Positions 36,070 to 51,000 of a stretch of DNA of 64,000 nucleotides are shown here, piece by piece; position 1 is the first letter of the stretch; each line of letters begins with the position of its first letter. The position numbers were made by a program, and so were the translations under genes. The notes beneath the pieces are model-generated. The model was not told the DNA's origin and made no database searches. It worked only from the letters and a program-made list of their open reading frames with translations. This DNA comes from Owenia fusiformis (taxonomy: Eukaryota > Annelida > Polychaeta > Sabellida > Oweniidae), in contig CAIIXF020000007.1 in assembly GCA_903813345.2 (NCBI GenBank), positions 14,178,714-14,242,713 on the forward strand, read 5' to 3'.

Positions 36070-39000
36070 CTATTCACTTAATGCAGTGAGTAAGGCAGAA
36101 CCCTTAGATATCCAGTAATCCTGAGGTTCTTTGGACGGTAAGTGGACTGCAACTACGAAGTTTGTAGAGTGACCTGAAAACACAAGTATCATTTTGAATA
36201 ATCCAATACTGACAATTTATGACTAAACTCTTTATGAAAATATAATTACATCTTATAATGTCTGATTTACAAATATAAATATAAAAAAATTATTTAATAG
36301 AAACTCAAAAATAAAACACTGGTGTACAAAATAGTAGACTAATCTGTACAAAAGTAAACTCATCTGACCATGCCAATGCTCTTTAATACTGACACACCCA
36401 CTCAATACTTAACTCCTCAACAAAAATTATGCAAGAATACTAAAGTAATCTCTTGATGTATTCGACTCAATTTTCTATACATGTGCTTGAGCCTATGATA
36501 GTGAAGGCTTAGATGACTTACCAGTAGTTGATAGAGTGCCAGCCCTGAGACTGGTCTTATACAAGGGTGCTATGTAATCCTCAGCTGGAGGTTCGAAGTC
36601 CATGGCAGGTTCCATATGTAACATTGGTAGCTTGGATGTCATCTCTCCCTTTAGTGAGTCAATCACTACATTATTCTCACTGTCCCAGCGGAACCCATCC
36701 ATGAATAAACCATGAATAAGTACACCATCCTTTGGCTTGTCAACCTAATAATACAATATTAAAATTAGAATCTCCATATATGTTTCACTTTTAATATATT
36801 TATTCTTATTTGAAATGTTAATTATAGTGATGAATGATTCAATATAGTGATAGAGTTTAATATATTATATGCGAACTTATCATACATGCAAATACCATGT
36901 TGCAGGTTGATCAATGAATACTGCACTTAAGTGGAGCAAGAATCAATTAACATTGCACAATTGATTAACTTGAACATTATTTTGTTTTTTTGTATACTAG
37001 AACAAGTCTTTACCTCTTTATCCATTTCCATTTCTTCTCCAAATGATAGTGCAGCCAATTGCTCAGCCACTGCCTCTTGTTCTCGGAAATGTGGCATAGG
37101 ATGGAAGTGGAAACTCAAATGATCTATAGGTAGGTTATATTGCCTGGCATGAACCTGTAGAGTTCCAGTCAAGAATCCTGAAATAATGTGGCAGAATTGA
37201 ATTTCCATGAAATTTTCTCATTCCAGTCTATTAAGATGATAACATTTTAAGATTATAAGTTCATTATGAATTAGCACACATACCCTGTAAAATCTTGTGT
37301 AGAACAACTTTAAGAATTTGAATCTTGTAATCAGGTAGCACACTATTAGGTTTACTAGACTCAGAAAGACCATATGATCACACACAACACATTTTTTGTA
37401 GCTATATAGTCATTTTTATCAAATGTACATACCTTGAGTGTAGAAGAAACCAGAGAGCCAGAAAGACTTTGGAGGTCCATGTTTCAACCAGTGATCAATA
37501 AAGGCCAGTCTAAGTATAAGGTCTTTCACCCAACTGCCCAGGGGCTTTAGGGAGGGGTAGGCAGCACTGGACCATAGATCGGGTACTTGGCTGTTCAAGA
37601 ATGCTGTGTAGATACTTTCCAGTTCCTCACTCATCACTACAAAACCTTTAATGGCCTTCTTCAATTGGACTAATGAGTTTTTAATAACAACAAGGAGTTT
37701 ATTAAATCGGTCGATTTCTTGGGTAAGTACTGTAGTGATTGAGTTGACACGTCCTTGATCGTCAGGCTGGAAGAAATACAATTAAAAATACTTAGATATT
37801 AAGTTAAATCGAAAGTATGTCATCATAGTTAGCATGGGATGCAACAGAAAGACAGTCCGAACAATCATATAGATTTCGGAGCATGATGTTGGAATTTGGT
37901 TCAGACTAAATGTCCATTCCATTCACTGCTAAGATATCACTTTTATCTTTATATGTGAAATGGCAAAAATAACACTGTCTCACATATGTGTGCACATTCT
38001 GCATGGCCAAATAGTAAATAAAATCAATTAAAAGTGATATGTACAATAAATGTTAATACTTTTTTCATTTATCTCAAAATGTAATTTGGAATATAAGACT
38101 CATTGTTCATTTATGATTGATTCTTCCAAATATTTCATATACATACATCAAACTGGTCTTGGTAGCCAGTATCTATATCCAACTTGTCCATTAGTTTGTC
38201 CAGGATACTATCAGCTAACTCATAGACTATATCATCATTAGATTTCCCTGAGCCTCCACTAGACATCCTGGGCTGCACATCTAAGATTGTAGTTATCATT
38301 GTGTTTGTTTCTTCAGTCTAAAATAAACAGTATTCATCTGTTAATAAAAGCTGGATATGTATTTTTCAGAATTGAGAACAAATATCGAGTTACATGGCTC
38401 ATTCATCAGATATACTACTATTATAACTTTTATTTTTCTTTATTTTATGCTCCTTCAACAATTAATTTGAAGCCATGTTGAGAAATCAAACTAACTATTT
38501 TGGTTAAACTTTGGTTCAAATCTTTTTCATGTACATGTATGTAATTGACATTTGTAAAAAATAAAACATTAATAAACTACTGACCTGGAATGCAATGTTG
38601 GCATTTTCATGCATGCCAAAGATCTCAGGATCATCAATGATGGGCAGTCCCTCAATATACTTGCAGTACTCTGCCAGTGTGTCTAGCACAGGTGCATAAT
38701 AAGTTCCTAGAAAAAGAAGTCAAAGAATCAGATATATTTACATTATGCTTTGACTTGGCTGTATTCGTACTATAATTCATTTGGCAGAAAAATATCTTAG
38801 CACTATTTTACTCAATTTTAAAAATCTTCCATGATCTCAAAATTTTCATTTTGTTTTGAAAAGCATAATTTTTTACATATTTTCAAAAAATATTTTAAGA
38901 AGATCACATTTTCCTGTGTTCCCAACATTGACTTTTTAAAAGTAACATTTTCTTTTACTTTTCATGTCCGAATGCAAGATAATTTACTGTACCTGATTCA

Positions 39001-42000
39001 GAGTACAGATAACCATCTTCTACAGTTTCTGGCTTGAAGAATCGTCTCAACACAGTTCTTAGACATCGCTGATCCCAAGAGTCAGTTACACGCCCACCAT
39101 ATGTGATCTGAAAGTACAGAAAATTTCCTAAGTTTGGGTACTTAATATTTATTTTAAGAAAATACCAAGATGTTACAAAACTGTCACCTGTATAGTATTC
39201 AAGAAGGTAACAGAAGATCAATCTGAACATATTTTAATTTTAATCTTGTAGAAGAAATACAATAATCATTTGACCTCCCCCAGACTTACCTCTCCAGTGA
39301 TGTATATAAGAGAATCCCAGGGTATCTCCCCATCAGCACAGAACATCTGTAGGTTCATCAATGCACACTCTCTATCACTGTCACTGAACTCATACTGGAA
39401 AAGACATAAGAATGAACAATGAAGGCGAAGGAAACATTGAAGATATGGGAAAAACCTGTGTAAGTGGAACACTTTTGGAACCTCAATAGTGTTCTGCCTG
39501 GGAGATGTTCCACTTTCAGATGTTCATTTTATCTAAGATAAGGTAACAGGAATTTCAGTTGTTGCACTCACAGACATGTTCCACTTATGGAGGTGTTCCC
39601 TTACAGAGGTGTTCCACTTTAGAGCTTTTACTGTACGCCGTAATCTGTTTTTATATTTCAGTTTTGAACTTGTTGAAAAGAAAAGGTGAATGTAAGGTTC
39701 CCATCTTATATATACTTTATGACAGCTTAACTTGTCTCCTTTTGAGACATGTGGTATTTTTTATTTTACCTTAATATTCCATCCTAGTGGTCCAAACTTC
39801 TTCCTCTCTTGAATAATAGCATGGAAGAAACATATTCCAAATACAATCTTCCTCCAGTTGATGCCCAGAATATTCTCTTCAAAGTAGGTAGGGGTGATCT
39901 CTGTGAATGCTCTCCTGGTGTTGGCTCTCAGGCCCTTAGGGGGCTCATTGGTGACCTTCACACTGTTCTGAAGGACACTAACAGGGAATGACTTGGCAGG
40001 CATTGAGCTGAGGAAGAGGCGGTACTCATCATGGATTTCTTTTGGGTCTTCTGATATTTCTTTGACAAGGTTCTCCATTGCCAACATCCATGAAGCTGCC
40101 AAATGACAGTTCTGAAATGAAATACAGTCATTGTATTTTTTACTTAAATACCATATAATGAACATCTTAGAAATATTGCTTATATTCAAGTTTGGGTTGT
40201 CCAAATGACTATTGTACTTCTATTTTTAAAATGGAATCCTTGTTTACATTATAAGGTCCAAAAGTCAACAAAAAATGGTCACAATAGACAAATATGCGAT
40301 AGACAAAAAATGGTCATTAACATAAATATCTCCCGCAATGCATCACCAAATTCTCCCAACCTTAAAATCATGTTTTTGCGTATTGTAGGGACGATAAAGG
40401 TCATACTAATTTCAAGTTACAAACCTCACAATTTATATATAATAAGTCAAACATATATAAACATGACATCAAACCCGCGTTTATATACAAGAGAACTTGC
40501 TTCTTTTTCATATTGAGTCATCGAGTCTCAGCTTCCGGGAACTAAGTCGGTGGCGTCACCATAGAATATTTCATGATTATCGTCAGTTTTGAAAAATATT
40601 CGTGAAAACGCTTTGCAGATTGCCATAAGGACCTATATTTTTATCGATTGTGCAAACATCCGTGAAGAGGAATGTCAAATAATGGTGAAATTATGTATTC
40701 AAAATCGGACTCAGTATATTTCAATGGGGAAAAAACCCAGATGTAAAAAATCTGTTCCCGGAATTGGAGCTCTTCAACAGAGGAGGTGAGAATACTGTTT
40801 TTAAGGTGTCACTACGGTAAATCATTGAAAAAATCACAAAATTCAAGTTCTGGGGTACATATAGCCATTTTCGAACGAACTAGCCCATACAATGACTATA
40901 TTTCTGCGTTCCCCTATATATAACCTTCATCTTGACACTATATTTAACATAGGGTTTGCGTCTCAATTTTTAAATATCACTACGCCAACAAAGGGACTCA
41001 TTTTTAGGTAAAATCCCTGCTTCACCGATGAAAATTAACGAATAAAGTAGTTCCAGTTTACGGGACTATATTCTTGCGATTGTTTTCTTAAAATGGCACA
41101 TTTAGAAAGTACTTGGCCTCAGCTTTACAGACATACCTCAAATGGCCACATTGCAAACACTTAAACCTACTATACACACCATTGAAGTTGGCATCGCTTC
41201 GTTTTTAAAGTATTAAAAAACACTGTCCTACCCGGAAGTGCTATTTACAGGAGTGACACCTTATCATTCTGAACTATCGCGTACACCTCTATTATTTGAT
41301 TTCTGAAAAGAAGCTTACCTGTAAGAAGACCCATTCTCCATTCTTAATAGCAGATGCTATAAGCTTTTCAGCAACAGGCCCCTGTCCTTGACCTAAAGAT
41401 ATTGCTTGGGTCCTCTCTGAGAAACCCATCTCTTTGGCAAACCTCAGGAAGGCTCCCATGGGGTCAGAGCCTGTACTCAGAACAAACACCAGAGGAGTCA
41501 CTTTGTTCATGTCTGCGTAGAGTGTCTGTAGGGATGTATCAGGACTCTCAACAAACTGCTGACCAAGATTTTCACGTACAAACTCAGTTACAGCAAATGT
41601 CACCTGAAAAAGAGTTTTTACATATCGAACCAGAGCATTTCAAATTGCACTACGTGAATATTGGACTTTATGTTTTAAGCCTTATTGTTATTTATTTATT
41701 TCATTTTAAAATGTATTTATATGTATATGCTTCGCAAACAGAATACTGTTTTTTATTTGTTTATGCCACATTTCAATTAATTTTAGTACACTTTAAAGTT
41801 AAAAGTTTTTTACCTTTTCTTCTTTAAAGTTTTTAATCATGATAAGCTTCTGGAAAGATGTCAGGCGTTTATCCCAATGACCTTTGACCTTTCCATCGTC
41901 CTGCTCTTTCTTTGGCTCCTCACCCTCCTTGGGTGGCTCAGGGGGAGTGGGTTCTGGGGGTAGGGGACCATAATTGGGAGACTCATCTGGATTACCATGG

Positions 42001-45000
42001 ATCTGAAGTATTGGGTAATGTGCTGTTAATATGACATATAGATAGTGCAAGAAAAAAGTATATATATATATACCTTGAGATTTAGTTTAAACTGCAGAAA
42101 TGCAATGGTGGTTCAATCATATAGAGCAGAAACAAAGTAAACCTGCTCAAATATATACATTGTGACTGTGAATGGACACAATATTTGGTTGTGCCTTACC
42201 TCAACTTGTCCAATCTTACACCATACAGGTGTGGCTGTTATGTCCTTTCTGATGCCTTTGAAGCATTTTAAATTGTCCTCTAAATCACAGATTAGATTCC
42301 ACTGGGGCTGTGTAAGCCAAGCCTCGTCTGGCTTGGGTGGACGATCCTACATAGTGAACAGGTAAAAATGGGAGTGAACATATATCTACTACTCTACATG
42401 CCATAATGTACAATAAAGTGAGGGAAGGTGAATGTAGGAAATACATCAGTTATAAAATTCACTACATTGCATGCAACTTTAACATAGAGCTACACGTGCT
42501 GGTGAAACATACAAATAAGTTGTCCTGATAGTAGGGTGACTAGATGTAGGGATGTAGTGCTAATACAATTCTTTAAATTTTAGCTTTGCCATGTTTATGG
42601 CATCACTTTTCCTTTTCTTGCTAATGTCTCTTTTGTTGCAAATTGTGCCCTATTACAACAACTGGGTGACGATTCAAACAATTTTAACAAAGCATATTAT
42701 TAATAAGTGATTTACTCAATATCCTTCTTACCTTGTCCATACCAGCTGCACCTCTCAGGAAGAAATTCCACTCGTCATCAGTTATCTTCCCAGCTTGTTT
42801 CATTATCTCTACACACATTAGGAACGAATAAATCAGTTTATGTCTCTCAAATAATCCTCTCGCAACATTCTGGTACACTGCAATAGTTGTAGCATCCAAA
42901 CAAATGTTTAATCTTTTCATGAGATCGTCAGATTTCTCGCTAGCCTCAATTGTATTATTGAAGAGATTCTTGAAGTATTTCAGTGAGAACTGGTACATGG
43001 GGTCAACTTCTCCCATATCTGCTACCACAAAGTACATGACAGAGCCACGTGTGGCTACAAGACGGTACTTCTCACGTGCAGTTGCGATCTTCTCCTCAGT
43101 TACTTCAGCCTCTGCCAAACGTTTGTTGATGACACTAGAAGTCACTTTAGAGTCATTCAGTGTACTTATCAGCTCTTCATTATCCAAGATATTTCCTGCA
43201 AACAAACATACGTTAAATATATTATTAAATAAAGAAATTGTTCAAGGGAAAAATTGTCAATTTTAGGGCACACTGTACACTGTAAAGACCAATGCTAGAA
43301 CTTGCATAATCATAACATTGGATGTCTAACAAAGAAAAAAAAATGCGGAGCTTTACAAACATTGGAATATTTTACCATACTGTAGTTTTGATTATAGTTA
43401 AACAAATCATCATAGTGACCATGCCATGGATAAAAAATACTTCCATTATAATATTAAAAATGTACCTTCAGATTCAAAGAGGAGTTTTAAAATGCGGTCC
43501 TCTATAGCTTTGAGTTGGTTCTTGTCAGCATTAATGGCAACAATCAGTTTGCTTCTCTGCTCCTCAAGATCTGGCCTTTCTAGACTCACAACATCACTGG
43601 AATAAGGAACTGGCATTATACATCAGTAAGTTTATTTCCTACTTTCCTCTCAAATGCACAAATGCACATGCACAGTCAATTAGGTCAAACATCACTAATT
43701 AGACTCTGATTGTATGCTATATGTATTGTATTGTATTGTATTGTATTAAATATAAGAGAGTTAATACAAAGTTTGCATTCCAATAAATTTGTTCTTTATA
43801 ATTGTATGTTCATTATCATGGTAGATTGAAAAAATAACAGACATGGATCATTTGATGGTTCAGGGAAACAAAACTATGCATATAAAATCGCATGTACATG
43901 TACTTCAAAAAGTAACTATAGTAGATAATTAAAATCATTTTGAGAAGCATTAACAATAGTCGATGCCAATGAGTACATAACATAACATATACCTGAGCAA
44001 CTGGTCTTCAAGTCCAGTCTTTGTGACAGTAAAGTTGATGATTGTCACCTTGATGCACACCTCAGGCAGGTAGTGGGGATTGGCCATTTTGCTGGTCATA
44101 TAAAATCTGAAGTTCTTGTCATACTCAATGTCACTATCTCCCAGTCTTATCAACAGGCGACCTCCCTGGAAACATCAAGAAAATGGATAAAAACATTGCC
44201 ATAACCTAGAAAATGCAGGACACTTGAAGTGTAATCAATACTGTTTTTAGTATCACTAATCGATGTTTGAAATTAGCACATTCTTGAACTAGCTTCAACA
44301 GACTTTTACTTGCTGTAAACTACATTGATGAATAACAGGTTTGTTTTCTGTTGTAAATTCTACTCCATTGAGGATTATGATTAATGAACCTGCTCTACAT
44401 TTTGGAAATAACTTATCTCAGAAGTAGAGGTTTTTGTTTATGTCAGTGTGAACTCTGGGTGTGAGCTATGACATATTTTTACATGAGTGCCTGTAAAACA
44501 AAGGAGGTTAAGAAGACCCACAACTTACAGACATGAATGTTTGTTTTAGGAGTACAGGCTCGAGGGATGGGTCAAGGAACTCTCCTATATCTTCTAGCAA
44601 CACAGGCATTCCAATCCTAATGCAGTTCTCAAGTGTTCTCAGGAAGTTACCATCTGTCAGCTTGATAATCTTCAGACCATTACGCATCTCTCTATTCCTA
44701 ATCCATCTGTTAGCCTGCAATATTACAATAGGGAAGTATAGAAAATCATTCCAGCCAACATCCTTATATACATTATAATATTCAGAGGTTTTAATTTGGT
44801 TTAAAAGTGGTTTAGATTTTGACATAATTGACAGGTTTATGAGATGAAATAATACTGTAGAGAATATTTTTCCAAATAAGATTGAAAACTGCTTTAAAGG
44901 TCAGAACACATTAATGTTGTGAGACCCGATTCATTTGTTACGCACCTGTTCCTGAGGGTCAATCATGAGTGGCCAACGTCGACCTTTTGTCACAAGAATC

Positions 45001-48000
45001 GCATTTTCAATAGATAGCTGATCTCTGGGTAAACCGTCTACATTCCATTGTCGGATCTCAAATGGATCAGCTAGGACACTAATCAATGTCATGTCATCAC
45101 TGACAGGAATCTCCAGCTCCTGACATCTACTGGTCCAATGTTGTACTAATTCTGCCCGATATGTGCTGGTAAAGGCGCCATAATAAGCTACACAGGCAGC
45201 AGACACAAACACATTACCAATAACATTTCCTATCTGGGCATTAAATTCCTGAAAGGAAAAACAAGATAAAATATAACAGCATTTCTGAACACCAAATGAT
45301 TCTTTTTACTTTCTAGAGTTAGTATTTCAATTTTTTCTACTTGATACTCAAGTTTATATATCAATATCAAACTTAACAGAGGCTGACTTAATCCAAGACT
45401 AATTTAATTATTCTATTTGCACCGCCTTAATGAATAATAACAAACCTTGACATTTTCTTCCCATCGCAATTTCTCATCGGCCAAGGAGGATGTCAATTTC
45501 CCAGCACGCTTCAATCTGGCTTGTGTCAAATTTATATTTTTCTCCAATGACTGCTTTTCGGCAACACTGTCATCATATGATTTTTGCAACTCAGCAATCT
45601 TAGCTTCAACAGATGCAAGTTTCTCCTGTTTCTCTTTCAATAGTTTCATTGTCTGTTCAAGCTCTGATTGTGCAGCAGCTAGTTTGGCTTTCTTGGGCTC
45701 GACAGTTTTGAAAACACGTGCATATACATCCATGGCACGTACCCACATGCACATAGACTTACAGGCTTTAGAGACCTTGGCAACTTCATCTGGGACAAAC
45801 TTAGGATTGTCTATGTATTTTTTAAGAGCTTTTACCATTTTATCAGGAATGTGGTCCTTATCATAGTTATATAACTTTTCCAAAAATTTAGAGTCTCCAA
45901 GGACAACTTTAGCGCTAGCCCAATCACTCCTGAAAAACGAAAAAAGTTACGTGTTACACAAAGGTTTAATTCAAAGTTAATGAATGAGTGATGGTCAAAA
46001 TATTGTAAACATCTAACATTTCCAAAATACTTAAAATTTCATGTAACTAACTAAACTCTTTTCCACATAACTGAAATACAAAAGAACAGGCAAAAACAGA
46101 GGCAGAGAACATTTATACAATGGCAGCTTACTTTTGTCCAAGTAGGAGGCATACAGCCTCCATGACAGTCTGTACCATTTGTGGGGGTGTAGTAAACACC
46201 CTGATCTCAGAAATATCTGATTTGTCCAGGGCATCCAGGGCTTTTACAGCAGCTTCTAGCGCAGGGAGGGCTTCATCCAAGTCACGCTGGGCATCATCTG
46301 CAATTGCTTGAGTCTCCTCGGCTTTCACTTTGGCAACAGCTTCATCTTCCATGACTACTTTTCGTACCTGAATGTAGAAGCATGCACAAGTGTTTGTGAC
46401 ATTTTTTTCTCATTTTTTTAGCAGTAATGATATTGTTCAGTTAAACTCTAGAGTATCACAACAATTTGTTTTTCATCCACCTTTATTGCCTATTTTAACC
46501 CTGCCCACATGATTATCATCAACTTCACCATGTTCTCAAGCATTTATTTTACTTACAGCATCAGCCTTCTCCTGGTCAACAGAAAGTTTTTCCATCAACT
46601 CCTCAGTTGCTGCAGATTTCTTCTTCAACTCTGGCTGTAGTGCTACCAGTTCAACATCCATTTTCTTGACCAGTTCATTTGTCTCGTTGATCTTCAGGAG
46701 ACCATTGGCTACACGGTCTCTTGCTGCAGTTAGTTGCCTGGTAACACAAGTATTTTTCATTATGCCATTTATCTATTTCAGTTTATTTATTACAGTTGAA
46801 GGGATGAAGCAAGGATCGAGAAATTGGCATGGTAAATTGAAATAAATTGTAGCAAAACTGAACTCTGTATAGAGGATATTTTACACAATGGAACATTGTC
46901 ATCGCTACAGACCAGTCAAACGCATTTAAATATTTTTCTAAAATTTTGGAACCTTGCATGCTTCATATTTAACTATGTCCACATAAATCAAAAGCAATTA
47001 TAATATTATTCAGTATTTTCAACCAAACATTTACAACAAAATTCATTCCAGGGATGAGGAGATACTTTTCTGAATTTAATGGTAATACAGCTGGAATTAT
47101 AATCAAAACAGTGAAGATAGGGATTCCAAAAAGAAAGCTCCTTACCTCTTTTTGTCACTTAGCATCCCTAGGTATAATGTGATAAGTTCAAGGTAGCTGG
47201 TGGGTGTAGTGTAATATCGTCTCTTCAAAGCATTATAGAACCTCTCAGCCATCTCACTAACACTAGTGTGGATATCAACACACATCTCTGCTACACGACT
47301 CTGGAATTATAGCACATATGGTCATATATATCTTTATAATGTGAACAATAAATTGATCATCATTAACACTATTAATATACATTTAATTAATTAGCATATG
47401 TGCATTTAGTTTCTGAGAGTAAAACTTCAGTTTGATGAGTTGGAATATTTACAAATTAGAAGTGTGTTTAAGTGATGTACATCGCTAAAAGTGTGTTTAC
47501 AATATATTTGCATCATCTCATTTTTTAATAAAATTTTTTATATTATAGTGAATACTGGCCTGTTTTAAAGGTGTATTGAATAGAACTTTATTTCTTTCCA
47601 TACCTTCATTTCATCAGTTCCAAGGTTGACCTCCAAGAATGCAGTCTTGGAAACACTGTGTAAAGCCTCCTTTGGCCACTCAGTGAACCAATCTATTGTA
47701 CAACAGTTCACAAGGGAGGGGAACATACGACACCTAGACCTGAATGCACTTCCCACTGGACTCATGCACAACACTATGTGGAGATTGTTTCTGCAAATTA
47801 AGATTATTTTTGAGTACAAATACTTTTGTTGTTTGAATCACTCAATTAAGACACATTTTTGCTAATGATGTATATTAATGTATCACATAAGACATATATT
47901 TAAAGTGTTGCTAGTGGTGAAAATACCCTTTTTTAAAAATTAAGATAAAGTGAAACTGGTCATACCTGACTCTGTTGATGCAGAATTCAAAGATTGCATC

Positions 48001-51000
48001 TCTGTTACCCTCAGGGATCCCTGCCTCCTTGGCCCCTGGACGACATGCTATGATCAGACGTTCATATTCATCAGGCTCAAAGAGATTTGGGACTTCACCG
48101 GAGTTCAATATGTTGTTGATGTCCTCAAGGAATTCCTCTACCACAATCTAAAAATAGAAAATTAATTAAATCCAATAGTTTATTTCTTAAAACATTGGTG
48201 AAGTTGTAGATTAGATTTTAATGAAACCATTATAGAGCGGTTTAACTAGAGATATGCACAGGGAATATATTTAAATCTTAACATTTTATTTTGGAAAGTA
48301 ATGTGATTCCCGAGTTATGTGAACTTTTTTCATAGAGAAATGGATTTACATACAACTTATTCCTCTTGCTTCAAAAGTATAACAGATTAGGCAGACTTTA
48401 CAAACAACACAATGTACATACCTGCGTGTCAGTAAAGAGGAAGACAGTGTTCTGGTTCTGTCCTCCAGCAATGTCATACAACTTCTTCAAGTCATCATGG
48501 AACTCTGTGTAACCATAGCCTCTACTCAGCTCTATTTGGAAACACTTGTAGCCACAGATGTGAGAGGCCAATCTGGAGTAAAGACAGAATTTCAGATTTA
48601 AAAAAAAACAGTCATTTAAAATGACAATCACTTTTTTATCCATGGCATTCCAAAAGGACTAGTGACAATTGATGGTCAGCCTACCAATTTGTGGAAATCA
48701 TGCTTATTCAACTTGTAGAACCCTACTAGGACATTTCAGCCCAAGTCATATTTTTACAAATCTTGATAAGTCCTATAAAGATAATAACATAACACAATAA
48801 AACAACCCAAAGACATTTACCAACATTATTTTATTGATTAAATCTGACCCTACCTGGTGAGTGACTGTTTGCCGCAGCCTCCTACCCCCACAAGGAGGGC
48901 GTTACCTCGCTGCTGGGTTATCATACGTGTGATACGTGTAATGTGCTCAACAGCATCCATGAAAAATACAAGCTTCATCTCTTTCTGGGAGCTCAGGTTG
49001 AAGTCATCAAGATACTGAAATAATATAACATACGTTGAGGACTTTTATTTTAAGCACTAAGACAGTCAGTTGAGAATTTGAGCTTATTATATCTGTTTTT
49101 ATTTCACACATTAAATCGTTTTTGATTTAAATATATATTTCTATTCTGTTGTTGAGCTTGAAAAGTCAACAAACACATTAAAAATGATTGTGTTTGTGAA
49201 TCATGACTTCTTTTTGTGCTCTATGGACTAGTGATTGTGATATTTATCATGACATTTATGAAAAAATAATTCCAATGTTTTGAGCTTACATCTTGGAGAA
49301 CACCCTGTAGTTTCTCTATGTTAGCGAATTCCTCATATACTTTGTCATCTCCTTCTGCTCCAATCTTCAGGAAATCTCCAAACAATATAGGGGTCTTCAC
49401 AAAGCTATCTGCCTCTATGTTCTGTAATAGGGAAACACATGGGTTAATGTATGAATGTGAAATAATCCACTGTCGATGAATCACTCAAAAAGCTCTCCTT
49501 GAAAATAATGTTAACTCCCAAATTCTGGATCTCAAAAAGTAATTCTACTTTCAACTCAATTCATATTAGTTATCAATTCTTCAAATGTTTTCGATTGTAT
49601 GCATTTGTATGAAATTAAATTACCTCTGAGAAATGTTTCCCAGCCATTTCAGCCATGATCTGATGGAAGTAGAACTTGTCTTCATGGTTGATTAATCTGT
49701 CGTGAAACACACGTTGAGCCTCATGGCAGAACAACCTAAACATCTGTTTGTTGTCTCTAATGACACCTACATCAGCCTGTAGCATTCCTTGGATCACCTG
49801 GGAGAGAAAAAGGATATGAGTTAAGAATAAATATATAGCATACCCAAAATGTTTTGTCTTAAAGATAATATTGTTATCCAAAATAATGCTTTATTTTACT
49901 TAAAATTGATTAAAATAACAAGAAGGATTTGATAATTTATTATTATCATTAATTCAGACTATTGATATGAAACAGTACCCTTATGTAGCATAAATTTTCT
50001 TTTAAGTTACCTTAGAGAGATCCCTCAAGTTGAACACATAGTGAGATTTAGCAGGTGTCGGGAGGAGGTCTGTACTGATTCTGAAATATATCTCAACAGC
50101 GGCTGATACGATTGGTTCAGCACATTGTCGGACAGAATGAGGGAAATCAACGAGGAACCCTGTCATTATTGCCATGAACATGTGCTTCAAGTTATGCTCA
50201 GAGGGTGAAGGAATAGTCAACATGGAGAAATGCCGGACAAATCTTGGTGTTATAGGGTTACGGCCACCACCAGGGGGAGCACATGCAGCAGATATAATGA
50301 CGTCCTCAAGATGTTTGAAATACATCTTTTCTCTGTCATACATGCCACCAAAGTCTTGGTACTGTCTTAGTAATTCTATAGGGGGCTGGGAGCCATAGGT
50401 GTCCAACTTGGGCATGTTCAAGTCATCAACGAAGATCACTACACGCTTCCCTATTGGGGCACCTGAAAAAGTAAATGGAATATTAAAAAATTGAAAATTC
50501 AATTTCAGAATTTCAGAAATCATTATTCTAACAAAACACCAGCTTAATATGCTATGTCATAATCTATTATATAAACCCACCTATAACATTCTTTCTTCGT
50601 TTTTCCAGTTTCCCTTCAATCATCTCTTGAGTTCTTTGACTGCTGGTCTGAGCTGAGAAATTGATGAAAACTGGAACATAACCCTGACGATCTGCTATGT
50701 TTTGTATGTGCTGTCTCGCTATCACAGACTATAAAGTAACAACATACAAAAACAATTGATTTACATCTTTTGGAAAAATGGTCACTATATTTGAAAAAAA
50801 ATATTGTAATGTCTAAAGTATGCATTCTATTAGTACAGTAAAATCTGTAAAGTGAAACACCTCTGTAAATGGAACACCTCCCAAATGGAACATTTCCTGT
50901 TTCTCATAACTTAATGTAAAATACCTCTGTATTTGAATCACCTCCCAAGTGGAACACTATTTTGGGGAACCAGAGGCATTCCACTCATACACCAGTTTGA

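Larger units (their letters stand above)
36070..45248 (-). other. DNAH6 AAA5, AAA6 and C-terminal domain, exons 40-56
   Basis: Exons: 44946-45248, 44529-44714, 43993-44165, 43466-43596, 42732-43195, 42200-42346, 41814-42002, 41319-41603, 39770-40111, 39290-39394, 38993-39107, 38585-38706, 38147-38317, 37433-37766, 37014-37177, 36522-36744, 36070-36173. Marker blocks: [37 protein letters not shown] and [14 protein letters not shown]. Exon 41814-42002 carries a Pro/Glu-rich insert ([18 protein letters not shown]). Confidence 0.9.
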
